Source: Gossypium raimondii (taxonomy: Eukaryota; Streptophyta; Magnoliopsida; Malvales; Malvaceae). From it: a stretch of 64,000 bases of DNA. The notes under the pieces were generated by a model. It had not been told where the DNA came from and searched no databases. It was given only the letters and a program-made list of their open reading frames with translations. Position numbers and translations under genes: made by a program. The stretch is taken from contig NC_068565.1 of the NCBI RefSeq assembly GCF_025698545.1, forward strand, positions 248,001-312,000, read 5' to 3'. Of this stretch, positions 12,576-25,521 are shown one piece after another (position 1 is the first letter of the stretch; every line of letters begins with the position of its first letter).

Positions 12576-12807
12576 AGAGGCGAATCTAGGGGCTGGCATG
12601 GGCCCCAACCCCTCTAAAATGAAAAAAATGCTATTTAGGTCATTTAAATTTTTTTAAAAATTTAATTAATAAAGGTAAAATTACACTTTAGCCCCCTAAA
12701 ATTATAAAAATTTGATTTAATCATTTAAAAATTATAAAGATATAGACTATAAAAATTAAAATTTTATTTGCCCCTAAAAAATTGTTCTGGCTTCGCCCCT
12801 GATTAAA
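12576..12807. mobile_element. Short MITE-like element ending in GGCGAA..CAG
   Basis: The left end AGAGGCGAATCTAGGGG and the inverse complement of the right end, AGGGGCGAAGCCAGAA, match as imperfect terminal inverted repeats of about 16 bp. The interior contains the common phrase ACACTTTAGCCCCC. No coding content. Confidence 0.6.
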
Positions 12808-13383
12808 GTAGAAAAAAAAAGTTTAAAGATCAAATTAAAAAAAGTCAAATTTAGGAAGTAAATGTTACATTTTCCCTTATTTTGAGGATGGGTCATGCAA
12901 TTACCTAATAAATTTTCTAATTTTAACTTTGTGTAATTTCTCGATGCTCGCCAGTTTATTCGCGCTCATTTTTTTATTTTCCAAAATCCCTCTATTTCGA
13001 GGGTCCATTTTAACCGGGTTTAAAACTTTTAACCACCACAAACTTCGACGTCACTCCACACTGCACAGTAAAAAGAACTGTAAATTTCAATTTTCAAACC
13101 TAAAGCTTTTTTTTTTTAATTAAAAAAAATCCATCCTCTTATTCTCCCACCAGTCCTTTAGCCTCCCTTCATTTCAATTTCAAGTTTTTTAACTGTTTAA
13201 TTTTAATTTTCAAAATTTTCTATTATTTTATTGTCTCTCTGCAACTCTTCTTTGTCTTAAAGAAGACGAAACAATCTCTTTCTTTTTTCTCTGTTTTTCT
13301 AACTTTTCTTCTAATGTCCATGGCTACAAAGCAACAATAAAGCAAAGTTTATATAAAAATCCTTTATTTTTTTTAACATAGAA

Positions 13384-13482
13384 ATGCTCTTCAATCTTTT
13401 GTGTGTCAAGCCATGTGAGTTCACTGACACGGTCTCTTCTTCTTCTTCTTATTTGTATTTATTGTCTTTACTGAGTCACTGA
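13384..13482 (+). other. Upstream ORF in the kinesin leader
   Basis: An ATG-started frame of 32 codons plus TGA lies 40 bp before the kinesin start. A smaller one (9 codons with stop) begins at 13314. If the leader is unspliced these could reduce translation of the kinesin. This rests only on the position of the codons. Confidence 0.35.
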
Positions 13483-13522
13483 CTCAGTGAGTCACATACG
13501 GCATTCTCTCTGTCTCTTCTAT

Positions 13523-16500
13523 ATGGATTATTCTTATCCGGCAAGAAGCAGCTCGCCGTTATCGTATCGGAAATCTTCGAGTTTTTCGTCCACTTCTTCG
13601 ACTTCTTCGTTTTTCAGCAACAAACCAATGCATCACATGAGCTCCTCGTCTTCGTCTTCGTTTTTCAACTCGGGGAGTGAATACGGTTCTCGATCCATGT
13701 CCGATTCGATGCACTACGGTTCTCAAGGTTACAATGCTCGCCCGCCAGTTGCTTACGGGTCGGATGAGATAATAGGCGAGCCGTTCGAGGCGTCGAGACC
13801 GGGGGATAGTATTTCAGTTACAATTCGGTTTAGGCCCTTGAAGTATGTTGTAGATCTGAGTGTACTATATTAGATCTCATTACAAGATTCGTTTTTTCGT
13901 TTTGATTGTTGTGAGAGTCGTATTTTCAGATAATGCAATTCATTCGATCTGTTCTATCACTTATTTTTTATCTGGTTATAGTGAAAGGGAATTTCATAGA
14001 GGGGATGAGATCGCGTGGTATGCGGATGAGGATAATATTGTGAGAAACGAGTATAATCCAGCTACTGCTTATGCTTTTGGTAAATGCCTTTTTTTTTTTC
14101 TTTTGAATTTTAAAGTTGAAATTTATTGCAGTTTAGTTTGTGTAGTCAATTTCTGCAATTGTTGAATCTATCCACTTGAAAAGTACTGCAATTAGATGAA
14201 GAAATATAACGCTTTGTTGGGTTTACTACTTTTTAGTTAAAATGATTTAGCACAAGTATGATGTTTAAGCCTGCCAAGTGGCAATGAATGTGGATTTTGT
14301 ATAAACATTATTTGATTTGGTTTTTTCAGACAAAGTATTCGGGCCTCAAGCAACATCGCAAGAGGTTTATGAGGTAGCTGCTAAACCTGTAGTGAAGGCT
14401 GCAATGGAAGGTGTTAATGGTATGAAATTTGAATTTCTGGAATGTTTATTGACTTCTTTCAGTTGATTTCTATTTGAATTTTAATTAAACAGTATCTAAA
14501 GAATAATCTATTTTAAGTCATTTCTAGTCATCTTGCTCAAACATGTTGATCTTTTTCAATTCTGAAATTATAGCTTGTTATTAACTGAAGCTAATATTAA
14601 CTTGATGGAATTATAGGAACTGTCTTTGCTTACGGTGTTACAAGCAGTGGGAAGACACACACTATGCATGTAAGTATAGTTGTCTCCACAAACTTCTTGC
14701 TTTCCGTATAATTACTTAAGAGTATCATAGGAATTCTTCAAGTCTAGTTGTACGTCAATTCTGTTACTTTTTAATAGAAAAATTGCTAGTTTTTGTCGTA
14801 TTGGATTGAATCTTCTTATGTGGCAATTTGGGATGAACTCCTAACATAAATAACTGTGGGGTTTCCTTCCTAAATGGTAACAAGTATTCAACTAAATATG
14901 GTACTGGTTGTACACATTGCAAAATTTCTCTTTTGGTATAAGCATTGCATTTGAGTTTCTTGAATCATTAATCGGTGGAATTCTTTTACCATGCTATATA
15001 TTTATTTGACAGTTATACTGCATGAACTTAGTAACTTGAGAACCTCAATCTGAATTCCTAAAATTTTCTAAATTTATCCCTTGTGGATGTTAGTAATCAC
15101 ATATATAGTGCGGGTGCTGTATCAGGAAATGTCCATCGATCAGAACATCTTTATTTGTATATAACTAGTAATGAATCCTAACATATGTTCATATTGATTT
15201 CTGATATTATACTCTTTGAATATCTTACAGACTCTGAAGAAGGCAAAAAAAAAAAAAATTCTATCTGTATTTCAGTTAACGTTTAGTTTTCACCAGTTTA
15301 TTTCTATCCGGGGATTTTCAGTTGCATTAAAACTGTATATTCATTTGGGCCCTTATTGGTTAAAAGACTTTAGTAATATGCTATTTATAAAATTTTAATC
15401 ACATCACTATTTCAGTCTAATTAATATTAACAGTCCCTGTACTGTATATCCTGAGAATTATCAATCGTTCTCCATCTGTTGTTAATATGAGTCTTATGGG
15501 TGTAATCCTATGATATAATACCGTAATGATTCCTAGTCTTACTTTTGACTTGATTTTTTTGATAATATGCTCAGGGAGATCAAAATGCTCCTGGTATTAT
15601 ACCTTTGGCAATAAAGGAGGTATTCAGCATTATCCAAGATGTAAGTATTTTGCTGAAAATTATTAGGCCTAAATACAGAAACTGTCAGATGAATGCCTTT
15701 TGTCCATTCCTTTTCAGCACATGTTGTTTCTTTAACCTACCCCTGCACTTGTATGATTTGGACTAGTTGGCTCCATTTTGATGCTAGCCCCTATTTTTCT
15801 TCTCAATTTTGTTTCATTAGTTATCAACCATATAGTAACATGTTCTGAAGGATATCAATAGGAATATCATTGCTTTACAAGTTACCTTTAGCACTTATGT
15901 AGACTTAAATAATTAAGCTTCCATTCAATGCAAGCCCCCAGTTTTCTTCTCAAATTTTAGTTCATTGGTTGTAGACCATATAATAACATGTTCTGTCAAT
16001 AGGCTCTACTCAAATTTATCTCTAGCACCTGATTAACAAATGTTCTTTTGGTGCCATTTTTATTTTTCTTTGTTTTTTTCATGTTTCAATGCAACCTTGG
16101 GGTTTATTTGTGTTTCATCTTATACAATTGGAATTGCATCCACTGGAGCCACAGGCAACTACTTAGTTACCCATTCCCCATTCAATTTCATTTATTGGTG
16201 TTGAAAATCCTTTGCATTGATTATCTTGGACAGTAGTAGTTATACTACTAAATGCTTGAAGTTGCTGCTTAGTTTACTTGATTTGAATTAATTCCCCCAA
16301 TATGTCTGTGTAAATTTTGAATAATAACTGTGGTCATAACTCAGACTTCAGGGCAAGATTCTTACTCTGTGTGTCATATCTTGAAATCTACAATAATATT
16401 GGTGTTGAAAATCTGGTGTTTTGATCATCTTGGACAAAATAGCAGTTATGCTACAAAAGTGCTTGCACTTTGCAGTCTAGTTTACTTTATTTGAATTATT

Positions 16501-19500
16501 TCCACCAACTTGTATGTGTAAATTTTGAATGACTAGCTGTGGTCATAACTCAGACTCCAGGGCGAGAATTCTTACTCCGTGTGTCGTATCTTGAAATCTA
16601 CAATGAGGTGAGTTGTACTTTTAACTTTATGATTACATTTTTTGAATTTCTTTCATTTCAAGTTTCTCATTAATGTTGTAATTTATGATGTTACCTTAGT
16701 GAGAATAGTTTTGTTCAATTTTTATCATATAACCTGTGGTTCAAATTTTTGGCTTCAGTTCCCTTTCAGTTGGAATTTCTTTTCATATGTTTTTTTTTTG
16801 TTATTTTGCTTGTATCCTCAGGTTATAAATGATTTGCTTGATCCCACTGGTCAAAATTTGCGCGTTAGAGAAGATGCTCAGGTCTTTTGCTCAACTTATT
16901 CAAAAGTTTACATTGCGTTTATTTTTGTCATCAACCTTAGTCTCGTTCTCTCAAAAAGTCATGTGCAGCTAAGACTCATTCTTCATGTTTAATATCAATC
17001 TAATGAATCTTCATTATAATCCCTATGTGGGTGTCCTTGTGCTGAGATTATCCTAAATGGTTCAATAAAGTTGCTGATGGAATTGGCTAGCAATTAATGT
17101 CAGTTCCATACTTTTGCTTATGTCAGCATTGTCTTTCAGGGAACTTACATCGAGGGTGTAAAAGAAGAAGTGGTTTTGTCGCCTGGGCATGCCCTATCTT
17201 TTATTGCTGCAGGGGAAGGTGCTTTCCGGGTTACTTTTGCTGCTTTCCTGCCTTTTCCTTCATATATTTTATTTCACCTGCTATGTGAATAATCAATTTG
17301 TGAGATTTTTTTAATTTCTAAGTTTCCATTTGTGTCTTGGTGGACAGAGCATCGTCATGTTGGTTCAAATAACTTCAATCTCTTTAGCAGCCGAAGTCAT
17401 ACTATATTCACATTGGTAAACATTCTTGACATAGGAACTTACTCATTTACCTGTCAAAGTTTTGGGTAACCTTTAAATTTGTTTTAGTTAATGTTTAGTT
17501 TATCTCAGAGGTGTTTTGAGTTCAGTTTTCTATTGTTCCTGAAGCAAATTGGATGCTTATACTGTATGGGTCCTTTCTTTTCTTTTTGCTTAAAATTTGC
17601 AGATGATTGAGAGTAGTGCCCGTGGTGATGAATATGATGGAGTGATCTTCTCTCAACTTGTATGGTTTAATCAATCTTTTATTTTTCAAGAAAGAACATT
17701 CCTCTTAATAAATGGCTTGACTTGTTACTTTCTTTGTTCCTTTATTCAGAATTTGATTGATTTAGCTGGGTCTGAGAGTTCAAAAACTGATACAACTGGA
17801 ATAAGGAGAAAGGAAGGATCTTACATAAACAAAAGTCTACTGACTCTTGGAACTGTGGGTGCCTTGTATTCTTTTTTATGAATATTTGTTACTTTTCCTT
17901 GTTTTTATAATGCCAAAACATACAAAGCATTTCGTATGTCCCTTCAACTACTCTGCAGGATTAAAGCCTCTATTAAGTTGGTGGAGAAAATGAACTGAAT
18001 CTTGGCAAATATATTTCCTCCAACAGTCTCAATGATTACTAATTACAATAAAAAGTCTCAAGTGGATGATAAATTTTTCTTGTCAAATTATTCATCTTTG
18101 TCTTTGGTTTTATTTACTGGTGTCTTGACTAGTATTTTTAGTTCTATAATTAGATCATCTGGTTTCAATGTGAAGGTAATAGGAAAGTTAAGTGAAGGAA
18201 AAGCTTGTCATGTTCCATATCGTGACTCCAAGCTTACCCGTCTTCTGCAATCTTCACTAAGTGGGCATGGACTTGTTTCGGTGAGTTGATCAGTATCTTA
18301 CCTGTAGCTGACATTTTTTTCTATTTCTTATCGGTTTGTTAATTTTATCTTCAACATGAAAATTGAAATTTTAATTTCCTCTATCTATCAATTTTTTCTC
18401 CAATCTTATTAAGTAATCTGTCTGCAGTTATGTATCTTTTATTGATATGTGACAAAATTTTTGCCTATTTTGCATTTTTCTGTAAAATTACAGCTCATTT
18501 GCACTGTCACGCCTGCATCTAGCAATATGGAGGAAACTCATAATACCCTGAAGTTTGCAAGCAGGGCTAAGCGAGTGGAAATCTATGCCTCACGTAATAA
18601 GGTTTTTATAGCCTCAGTGTTATTTCTTTCAGCTAGTTATAGAGAGATACACTTAAGGTCGAATCTTATGCTACTTTCAAAACTACATTTTATTCCAGAT
18701 TATTGATGAAAAATCATTGATTAAGAAGTATCAAAGAGAAATTTCTGTCCTCAAAGAAGAACTTGATCGGCTAAGGAAGGGAATGGTTGTTGGTGTTAAT
18801 CATGAAGAACTTTTGAGCTTAAAGCAACAGGTATGGCAATTTCCTTTCTGCAGTCATATATATATATTTTATGGTGTAACTATTTTCTGAGTTCTTCATG
18901 TTATATGTTGTTTGTGGGACAGTTGGAGGAAGGTCAGGTGAAAATGCAGTCAAGATTAGAGGAAGAAGAGGAAGCCAAAGCTGCTCTGATGAGCAGAATC
19001 CAAAGGCTTACCAAGCTTATACTTGTTTCTACCAAAGATACAATCCCTGGAAGTTTGAGCGATTTACCTAGTCATCAAAGGAGGCATTCTGTTGGTGAGG
19101 AGGATGTAAGTTCTTTTCTCAATAATTCTAGCCAAAAGCTTAATTCATTCATTCTGATGGTTGAAGAAGACAACACAAATATTCTAAACACAAACATATG
19201 TAAAGATATTACCCAGAAAAGGCAAATGATACATTTGATTCAAATGGTGAAAAAGATGAAACAAAAATTCGTAGTTATGAGTTTTACTATCCCTGTCTGC
19301 TTTTCTTTTTGAAGACTGTATTATGTAGTCGTGAGTACTTTTTAGGTCTTGGGTTTTAGTCTAATAATATAATATGATTTTAATCCTTTTGGTACTTTTC
19401 CTCCAGCAGAAACTGGATCTACGAGTAGGTGATACCTTGCTTATAGATGATGAGAATCAAAAAGATTCTCCATCTTTGGTTTCGGCACTTGTTACTGGTC

Positions 19501-22500
19501 CATGTTATGAGTTTAAACACAGAAGATCCTCCAGCAGGAGGAATGATGAATTCTCACCAGCTAGCCGTACTTTCACTGAGTCTACTCAAGCGGGCGAACT
19601 TATTACTGGGAGTAAACCGCTGGCAGTATGTTCTGCTTTTTTCATTTACTTCTACCTTTCCAAATGTCATTTTGTTATACTTTCCAAAGGGATTCCTTGA
19701 ATTTCCTTAAATTTCTCTCTTTCTAACTTTACAGTTGGATGGTCTTAGTCCCTCATGATAAGGGCTGCAACTTACAGTTAGATGGTCTAATTTTAAATCT
19801 GCTTCTTTTCTTTCATGTAGCCTACCAAAAAGATGCACCTTTAGACTTGTTCAGTTAAAAAATTCCTGTACTTACTATATACGACTGTGCTTAACATTAT
19901 GACATAGAATGTGTAAAAATTTCCTGTTCTTTTCTAGACATTTATGTTTTAGTGGTGCATAATTTCTGCATGGTGTAGAGAGTAGTTTCATTCTTTTATC
20001 CTTGATTCCATTTGATTTCCCTTTTCCACTTTAGCTATTTGCAGCTGAAGTTTTACAATCCCTGCCACAATACACAGGGTTTGTGTGCAAGATGATTTTT
20101 CAAATCATAGTACCATAGGATATCGTCCTCCATTATTGCTTCAGTGAATCGCAATCAGAACTGCCTTCTTTATTCTTGTCTTTGTAGTTTTCTTGAATTG
20201 CTGTTGATAATGTAATGATTAAAGCTAAGGCTTCCATTGTTATAGGGCCGGATGACATCAGATCAGATGGACCTTCTTGTTGAGCAAGTTAAGATGCTTG
20301 CTGGAGAGATTGCACTTAGCACCAGTACCCTGAAACGGCTGGTGGACCAGTCTGTAAATGATCCTGATGGCTCAAAAACCCAGGTACCTTTTCCTGTCTC
20401 ACATCTATAGCACATTTTAATTCAGTGGCAGTGCCAGTGGATATTCCTAATGGTAGGAGAACTGGGGGTAGACTGAAATGATCTATTATTGATCCTTATT
20501 CTCCAGTCTATAAATTTTAACATTATCTGTGTATCCATGAGGTTATAAAACCAAGGACAGTGCAACTGGAATAAACTATCGGTTCTTGTACTTCCAGTGT
20601 CTGTTTACTCAAGAGTAAACTTTACATAGTTTTTATATAGGTGCTAATTAGCTTTTTTCCTAACACAGATTCAGAATTTGGAAAGAGAGATTCAAGAAAA
20701 GAAGAGGCAAATGAGGGTTTTAGAGCAACGCATAACTGAGAGCGAAGCTTCAATTTCTAAAGCAACATTTGTGGATATGCAGCAGGTATTGTTGTTACCC
20801 TGTTTATAGTAATGATGTTTATGCTAATTTTTAAAATTATTTTATGGTAAACTATTTATGAGGGCTTTAATGCCATTGGCTTTTGCTTATCTAATTCTGA
20901 ATGTTTTCTTGTTACAACAGAAAGTTATGAAATTGATGACTCAGTGTAATGAACAGAGTTTTGAGCTAGAGGTGAGTGTTGTGCAATATTTCCGATATAT
21001 GGAAAGTGCATTTCATGGATACTGTTTCACCATTGATTAGGGCTTGTTAAACACTGACAATTCATTGTGTATTGTGTTATAAAGTTTGTTCTACTCCTTG
21101 TTACAGATCAAATCAGCTGATAACCGTATCCTCCAAGAACAGCTGCAGAACAAGGTGAAAGCCTTGTGTTTGTTGTCTTATTTCCTCCATTAATAAAACG
21201 GCTTATCGTGTCTCAAATATAAATTTGGTGTTGCGTTTGATCCTTCTTTAAGTGCTTCTGGCTTCTTTATAAAATCAATATGTTGTATTTGTTGATAGTT
21301 TCTCCATTTATAAATACAGAACTATTTTTCAATTATGGTTTTGGTTGTTGGCAGTGTTCTGAGATTGAGGAATTGCAAGAGAAGGTGAATCTCCTGGAGC
21401 AGCACTTGGCATCTCTTTCCGGTGACAAATTATTATTGTCATCCAAAGAGGGAATATCTGAAGAATATGTTGATGAGTTAAGAAAAAAGGTCCAATCTCA
21501 GGTAATTTACTTATTGTTGTCTAAAATTTTGGTTTGCAAAAGGTTTATCAGCATGTAGTAGTTTGTCTTATTCTTATAATTGATTTTAATGAAATTTTGT
21601 GACCATGCCTCCACCTGAACTCACATGATAGGTGCCGGAAAAAAAAGTCTTTTGATCATGTGGTAACTGATTGCTCGTCTCTTTTGGTTTGTACACCTTA
21701 GGAATGTTTCAAAACATGATGTTAGTAGTAGCATGTGAATCTCCTTTTGAATGTTGCTTCTACTACTCGACCATAACTCAATAGCATTTCTGGCATGTGA
21801 ATCTCCTTTTGAATGTTGCTTCATGGGGCCTACACATGGACAATCTCAGTAGGGATTGTCAACCTTACACGGGGTTAGGCAGGAGAACAACTTAACAAAA
21901 CCCGGACTTTGGTGCTATAACTAGTGTCTAACCTAAAACCAATTAATAGCAGATGGAGAGGCTCAAATTAAATATAAGATCATAAGGAGTAATGCCCCCC
22001 CCCCCCCCTTAATAGATGTGAGATAACACCACTTAACATCTTCTCTTAGAAATTTCATCAAATTTTAAATTTTGTCAAAGGTTTGCTGAGTAGTATAGAA
22101 ATGATTCATTAGTGTGCCTTTACAATATGATAATAGCTACAGGTTAAGAGTGAAGGTTTGTTTGTGATTAGTGTAGTCCCTGTCTTCCTTTCATCATCGA
22201 GCTGCTCAAATTGGTGTTTTATCTCTCCAGGAGATTGAAAATGAAAAAATAAAACTCGAACAGGTGCAGCTCTCAGAGGAGGCCAGTGGGTTGCGTGTCC
22301 AAAATCAAAAACTTGCTGAGGAAGCTTCTTATGCTAAAGAATTAGCATCTGCTGCTGCAGTTGAGTTAAAGAGTTTGGCTGGTGAGGTGACAAAGCTCTC
22401 AGTACAAAATGGAAAACTAGAGAAGGAATTAATAGCTGCTCGAGAATTGGCACATTCTAGAAGTTTTGCTAATTCAACTTTCAATGGTGTTAACCGCAAG

Positions 22501-23205
22501 TACAATGACAGCATGAGATCTGGCAGGAAGGGACGGCTCTCTGGTCGCTCTCAAGACTTTTCAGTAGCAGTTGGTGATGACTTTGAGTCCTGGAATCTTG
22601 ATCTAGATGATCTAAAGATGGAACTACAGGCTAGGAAACAGCAGGAGGCAGCTCTTAAAGCAGCTCTAGCTGAGAAGGAATTGATTGAAGATGAGTATCG
22701 GAAAAAAGTTGAAGAAGCAAAGAAGAGGGAGGAAGCTCTTGAGAATGATTTAGCTAACATGTGGGTGCTTGTTGCTAAGTTGAAAAAAGGAGGAGCTGCT
22801 GCTACGCTTGACAGTAATACAGATGAGCCGCACAGTAATGGTACTGATAATATCGAAGATCCGAAAGCAAACAACATCGAGAGTAACAATGTCCTGAAGG
22901 AGAGACAAGTTTCTGAAGTGCCTTCAAAACCAGCTAATGAAAGACCCAAAGAAGAACCTCTGGTTGTACGTCTGAAGGTTTGATCCTGTACCGACTTTTA
23001 AGCACCGTATCTTTGTTCTGACTTCAGTTTTCCATTTCCTTCACTCGACTCCTGGCCCATAGACTGTTCTAAGATTTTGTAACAGCATGTTTGGTCCTGT
23101 TTCAAAACTAAAGTCGGTCTACACTTGCAGGCTCGAATGCAAGAGATGAAGGAAAAAGAGCTCAAGTCCCTTGGAAATGGAGATACTAATTCCTATATTT
23201 TGTAA
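13523..23205 (+). CDS. KIN7D-like: Kinesin-like protein, KIN-7 family (KIN-7D-like)
   Basis: Plus-end microtubule motor of the plant KIN-7 (CENP-E-like) family. Exons: 13523–13842, 13982–14079, 14330–14419, 14617–14669, 15575–15640, 16554–16607, 16822–16881, 17140–17218, 17348–17415, 17603–17659, 17750–17854, 18176–18280, 18494–18601, 18699–18830, 18923–19105, 19410–19625, 20246–20383, 20669–20785, 20921–20971, 21107–21154, 21355–21501, 22231–22977, 23131–23205. They join in frame to 1038 residues. Order: Ser-rich basic N-terminus (possible organelle transit), motor domain from about residue 98 with P-loop GVTSSGKT (176–183), switch I SSRSH (287–291) and switch II DLAGSE (319–324), then neck and long coiled coils. 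Related Arabidopsis KIN-7D ends in a RING finger; this frame stops at TNSYIL before it. The exon 16 acceptor is NAGNAG, so one Gln may vary. The exon 11 donor (GTGGGT) is weak. The start is the first in-frame ATG. Confidence 0.93.
15766..16030. repeat. Diverged tandem duplication in kinesin intron 5
   Basis: Sequence from about 15766 (CCATTTTGATGCTAGCCCC) to 15900 recurs from about 15918 (CCATTCAATGCAAGCCCCC) to 16030. Shared phrases include TTTTCTTCTCAA and ACCATATA(G/A)TAACATGTTCTG. The period is about 150 bp. It adds to the repeated expansion of this intron. Confidence 0.6.
16195..16612 (+). repeat. Tandem duplication carrying exon 6 and a dead copy of it
   Basis: Two diverged copies of about 205 bp lie head to tail. 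The second holds the real exon 6 (16554–16607). The first holds a matching pseudo-exon at about 16345–16397 after an intact CAG acceptor. The dead copy lacks one base (AAGATTC for GAGAATTC), which shifts its frame. Its donor reads AATAATATT where the real one reads AATGAGGTG. Flanks such as TTGGTGTTGAAAATC and GTGGTCATAACTCAGACT are shared. Confidence 0.85.
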
Positions 23206-23434
23206 AGTATATTTTGAGTCACCCACTGCTCCTCTTTTCTCTCGTGTCGTCATTTCATTGTAAGTGATTCTCTAAGCCATACCGTATTTTTTCTTGCCAC
23301 TAGTACTTATATTTTTTGAAATGTTTATGTTTTTCATTTTTGCAGTATTTAAATCTTGTTGGCTTGCTTGTTCTGAGTGTCCAATTTGTGGCACAAAGAT
23401 TGCGGAATAGACTTTTTTGCATTTCACTTCATGA
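23206..23434 (+). pseudogene. Decayed RING-finger tail of the kinesin
   Basis: Just after the stop at 23203 the sequence still encodes, one base out of frame, [10 protein letters not shown], where KIN-7D relatives have CKVCFESPTA. After an intact-looking intron (about 23260–23345) a further exon reads SCWLACSECPICGTKIAE and then TAG. These are the first and last parts of a C3HC4-type RING. One extra T before the first cysteine causes the stop. A Cys codon has become TAT, and several other small indels follow. In the mRNA this region is probably 3' UTR. The comparison with relatives is from recall. Confidence 0.8.
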
Positions 23435-25521
23435 CACAACTATTTATACCCTCCTAATGAAAGGTCATGCAAATTATCCCCACATTCACCTATGTTAGCC
23501 CGACTTCTCATTTTCATTAACGTCCAACATCGTGTGTATACATATTTAGATAGGTATATGGAAAAAGAAACTTAGGATATGTGCCCAATATTTACCTCCA
23601 AGTCCACAAAACATATAGATTATCGTTCTTCTTGAATCGTATTCACATCAATACGAGAGCTGTTCGGATCATGAAATTTTGACAAATTTAATCTTCTTTT
23701 TTTTTGCAGGCTTGAGATAACCTGTTTCCTATTTTCAGTGATAAGCGGGTATCAATTCTTTCTTTAATTTATCTGTGTAACTGTTAAGGTTAGTGTACCA
23801 GAAGTTTGTTCTCTCCTTCACTGAGAAGCAGCTGTAAAAATAAATAAAGAGATTTAAGGTTAAAAATATTTTTGAAAAAGAAAAAAAAAAGGTTAATTCA
23901 TTAAAAATTGCAGATACAAGGTGTTGCTTTGTTTAAAATTCACGGCAAAGGTTGTGATCTGTCTTTCAAAACTTTTCAATTGCTTTGTACAGAAACGATT
24001 TATTAAATGTTCTTTTTTCTCGCTTATTTTGGTTCATACATCTTATCGAAGATTAATTTGAACTTTCTTGCATGATTCTTTTAATCTAATGAAGGGAAAT
24101 TAAAGTTATTTCCTTGCGTCATATTTGATATATTAGAGAAGCTTAAAATAATTATTTCAATCAAAATATAGTCTTGAACTCCATTAATTCTGCTGAGGGA
24201 GTTTAACTTCTTTAAAAAAAATTTGTTAAGTGACGTTTGTTAGTGGCCAACAAATTTTCAATGGGTTGATATTTGTTCCCTCAACAAAAGATGTCTTTTT
24301 ATTGAGGTGTAGTTCGTTTGGAGCCAGCTGACTTTTCAACAAGTCGAATTTTGTTCTTTATTGTCTTCTTAAGCACTTGTTGAGATGTTCCTATTCCCTT
24401 TGAAGATAATATTAACTAATTGAGGGATTTGTTGACTTCCTACAAATAATATTTTTTATACTTCTTTCAATCGAGTTTGCCTCCTTTAATAAATTCTATT
24501 TCATAATCTGCTTTAAAATTTGATATTTAATTTAAATTTCACTATACTTTTAAATTGTGATCTTTATTAAAAAAAATCAAATTATAACGACATAATTGAT
24601 AAAAAGTGAAATGCTTTTTAAGTATGGTTTCAAATTCTAATTTTGTAGCCGAAAAGAATTATGACTTTAACTGGCCGGATTATTAAAGATTCCCTATCCC
24701 CATCTCGAACATGTATATACAATTTTCTCTGCATTTCTTGTGATGCGAAAAGCTGATCTGAGCAACTAAAAAAGTCGACCCATTGTCACCTAATATTCAG
24801 AACATCTGCCTGATCTAAGGAGCATTAACGATGAGAAATTTCGGGTCATTCGAATTCCTTGACATGTAAAGGATCTCAAATTCACTAGCTTACAATTTTG
24901 CTAAACAAATTGCATGAAAATATCCTCATAACACAAACATTAAAGAAATAATTTTATTTTATTTTTAAAAAATTCAGAAAACTTGCTTGAAATAAGAAGA
25001 TAATGCACTTCAGCACACTTAAATTTACGTCCTCTTGCATTGGTTTACACTAGTAAGAATATCAATGTCAATCAAATTAAAATTCAATCGACAATTAAAT
25101 AAGCATAATTATTTATGTAATATATAATGTAAAATGATGTTATATATTTTTACAAAAATGGAATCAAATCAAAATTTATGTATAACTTTGCACCATAATT
25201 CATATATGTATATATATACTGTCTGGATTTATCACGTTTAAAAATAATGAAATACAAATATCTATTACTATTTTTCGTCTTCAAAATTTTCAAATCTTTT
25301 AGATGTAAACCATACCATACAAAAACCATTTATGGCAGTGTTAAAGAGTATGGACTGAGCTAAACGCTAACTTTGTTGAGTCTGTTATAGAGTCAATTGG
25401 CTATAAATTGTAAAGTTCAGAGTATCTTTTCTTCTCAAAATATTCTCTTTAGTTTCTCTTGTTTTCTCTGTAACCAAATAGTATTTCTTTGTTTCATTTT
25501 TTCTTCTTCATTTGTGAACTT
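23435..25521. other. Intergenic region between kinesin and BBX gene
   Basis: No gene is recognised. It should hold the 3' ends of both convergent genes. The rest is AT-rich, with phrases such as TTTGTTGAGGTGTAG-like fragments and no clear repeat family. Confidence 0.45.

Noticed and set aside
13487..13522. Longer N-terminus for the kinesin
   Set aside because: The extension would need a GTG start; the first in-frame ATG is at 13523.
22551..22949. 132-codon minus-strand frame inside the kinesin
   Set aside because: It is the antisense shadow of the long coiled-coil exon; the serine-rich composition comes from the complement of Glu/Ala codons.
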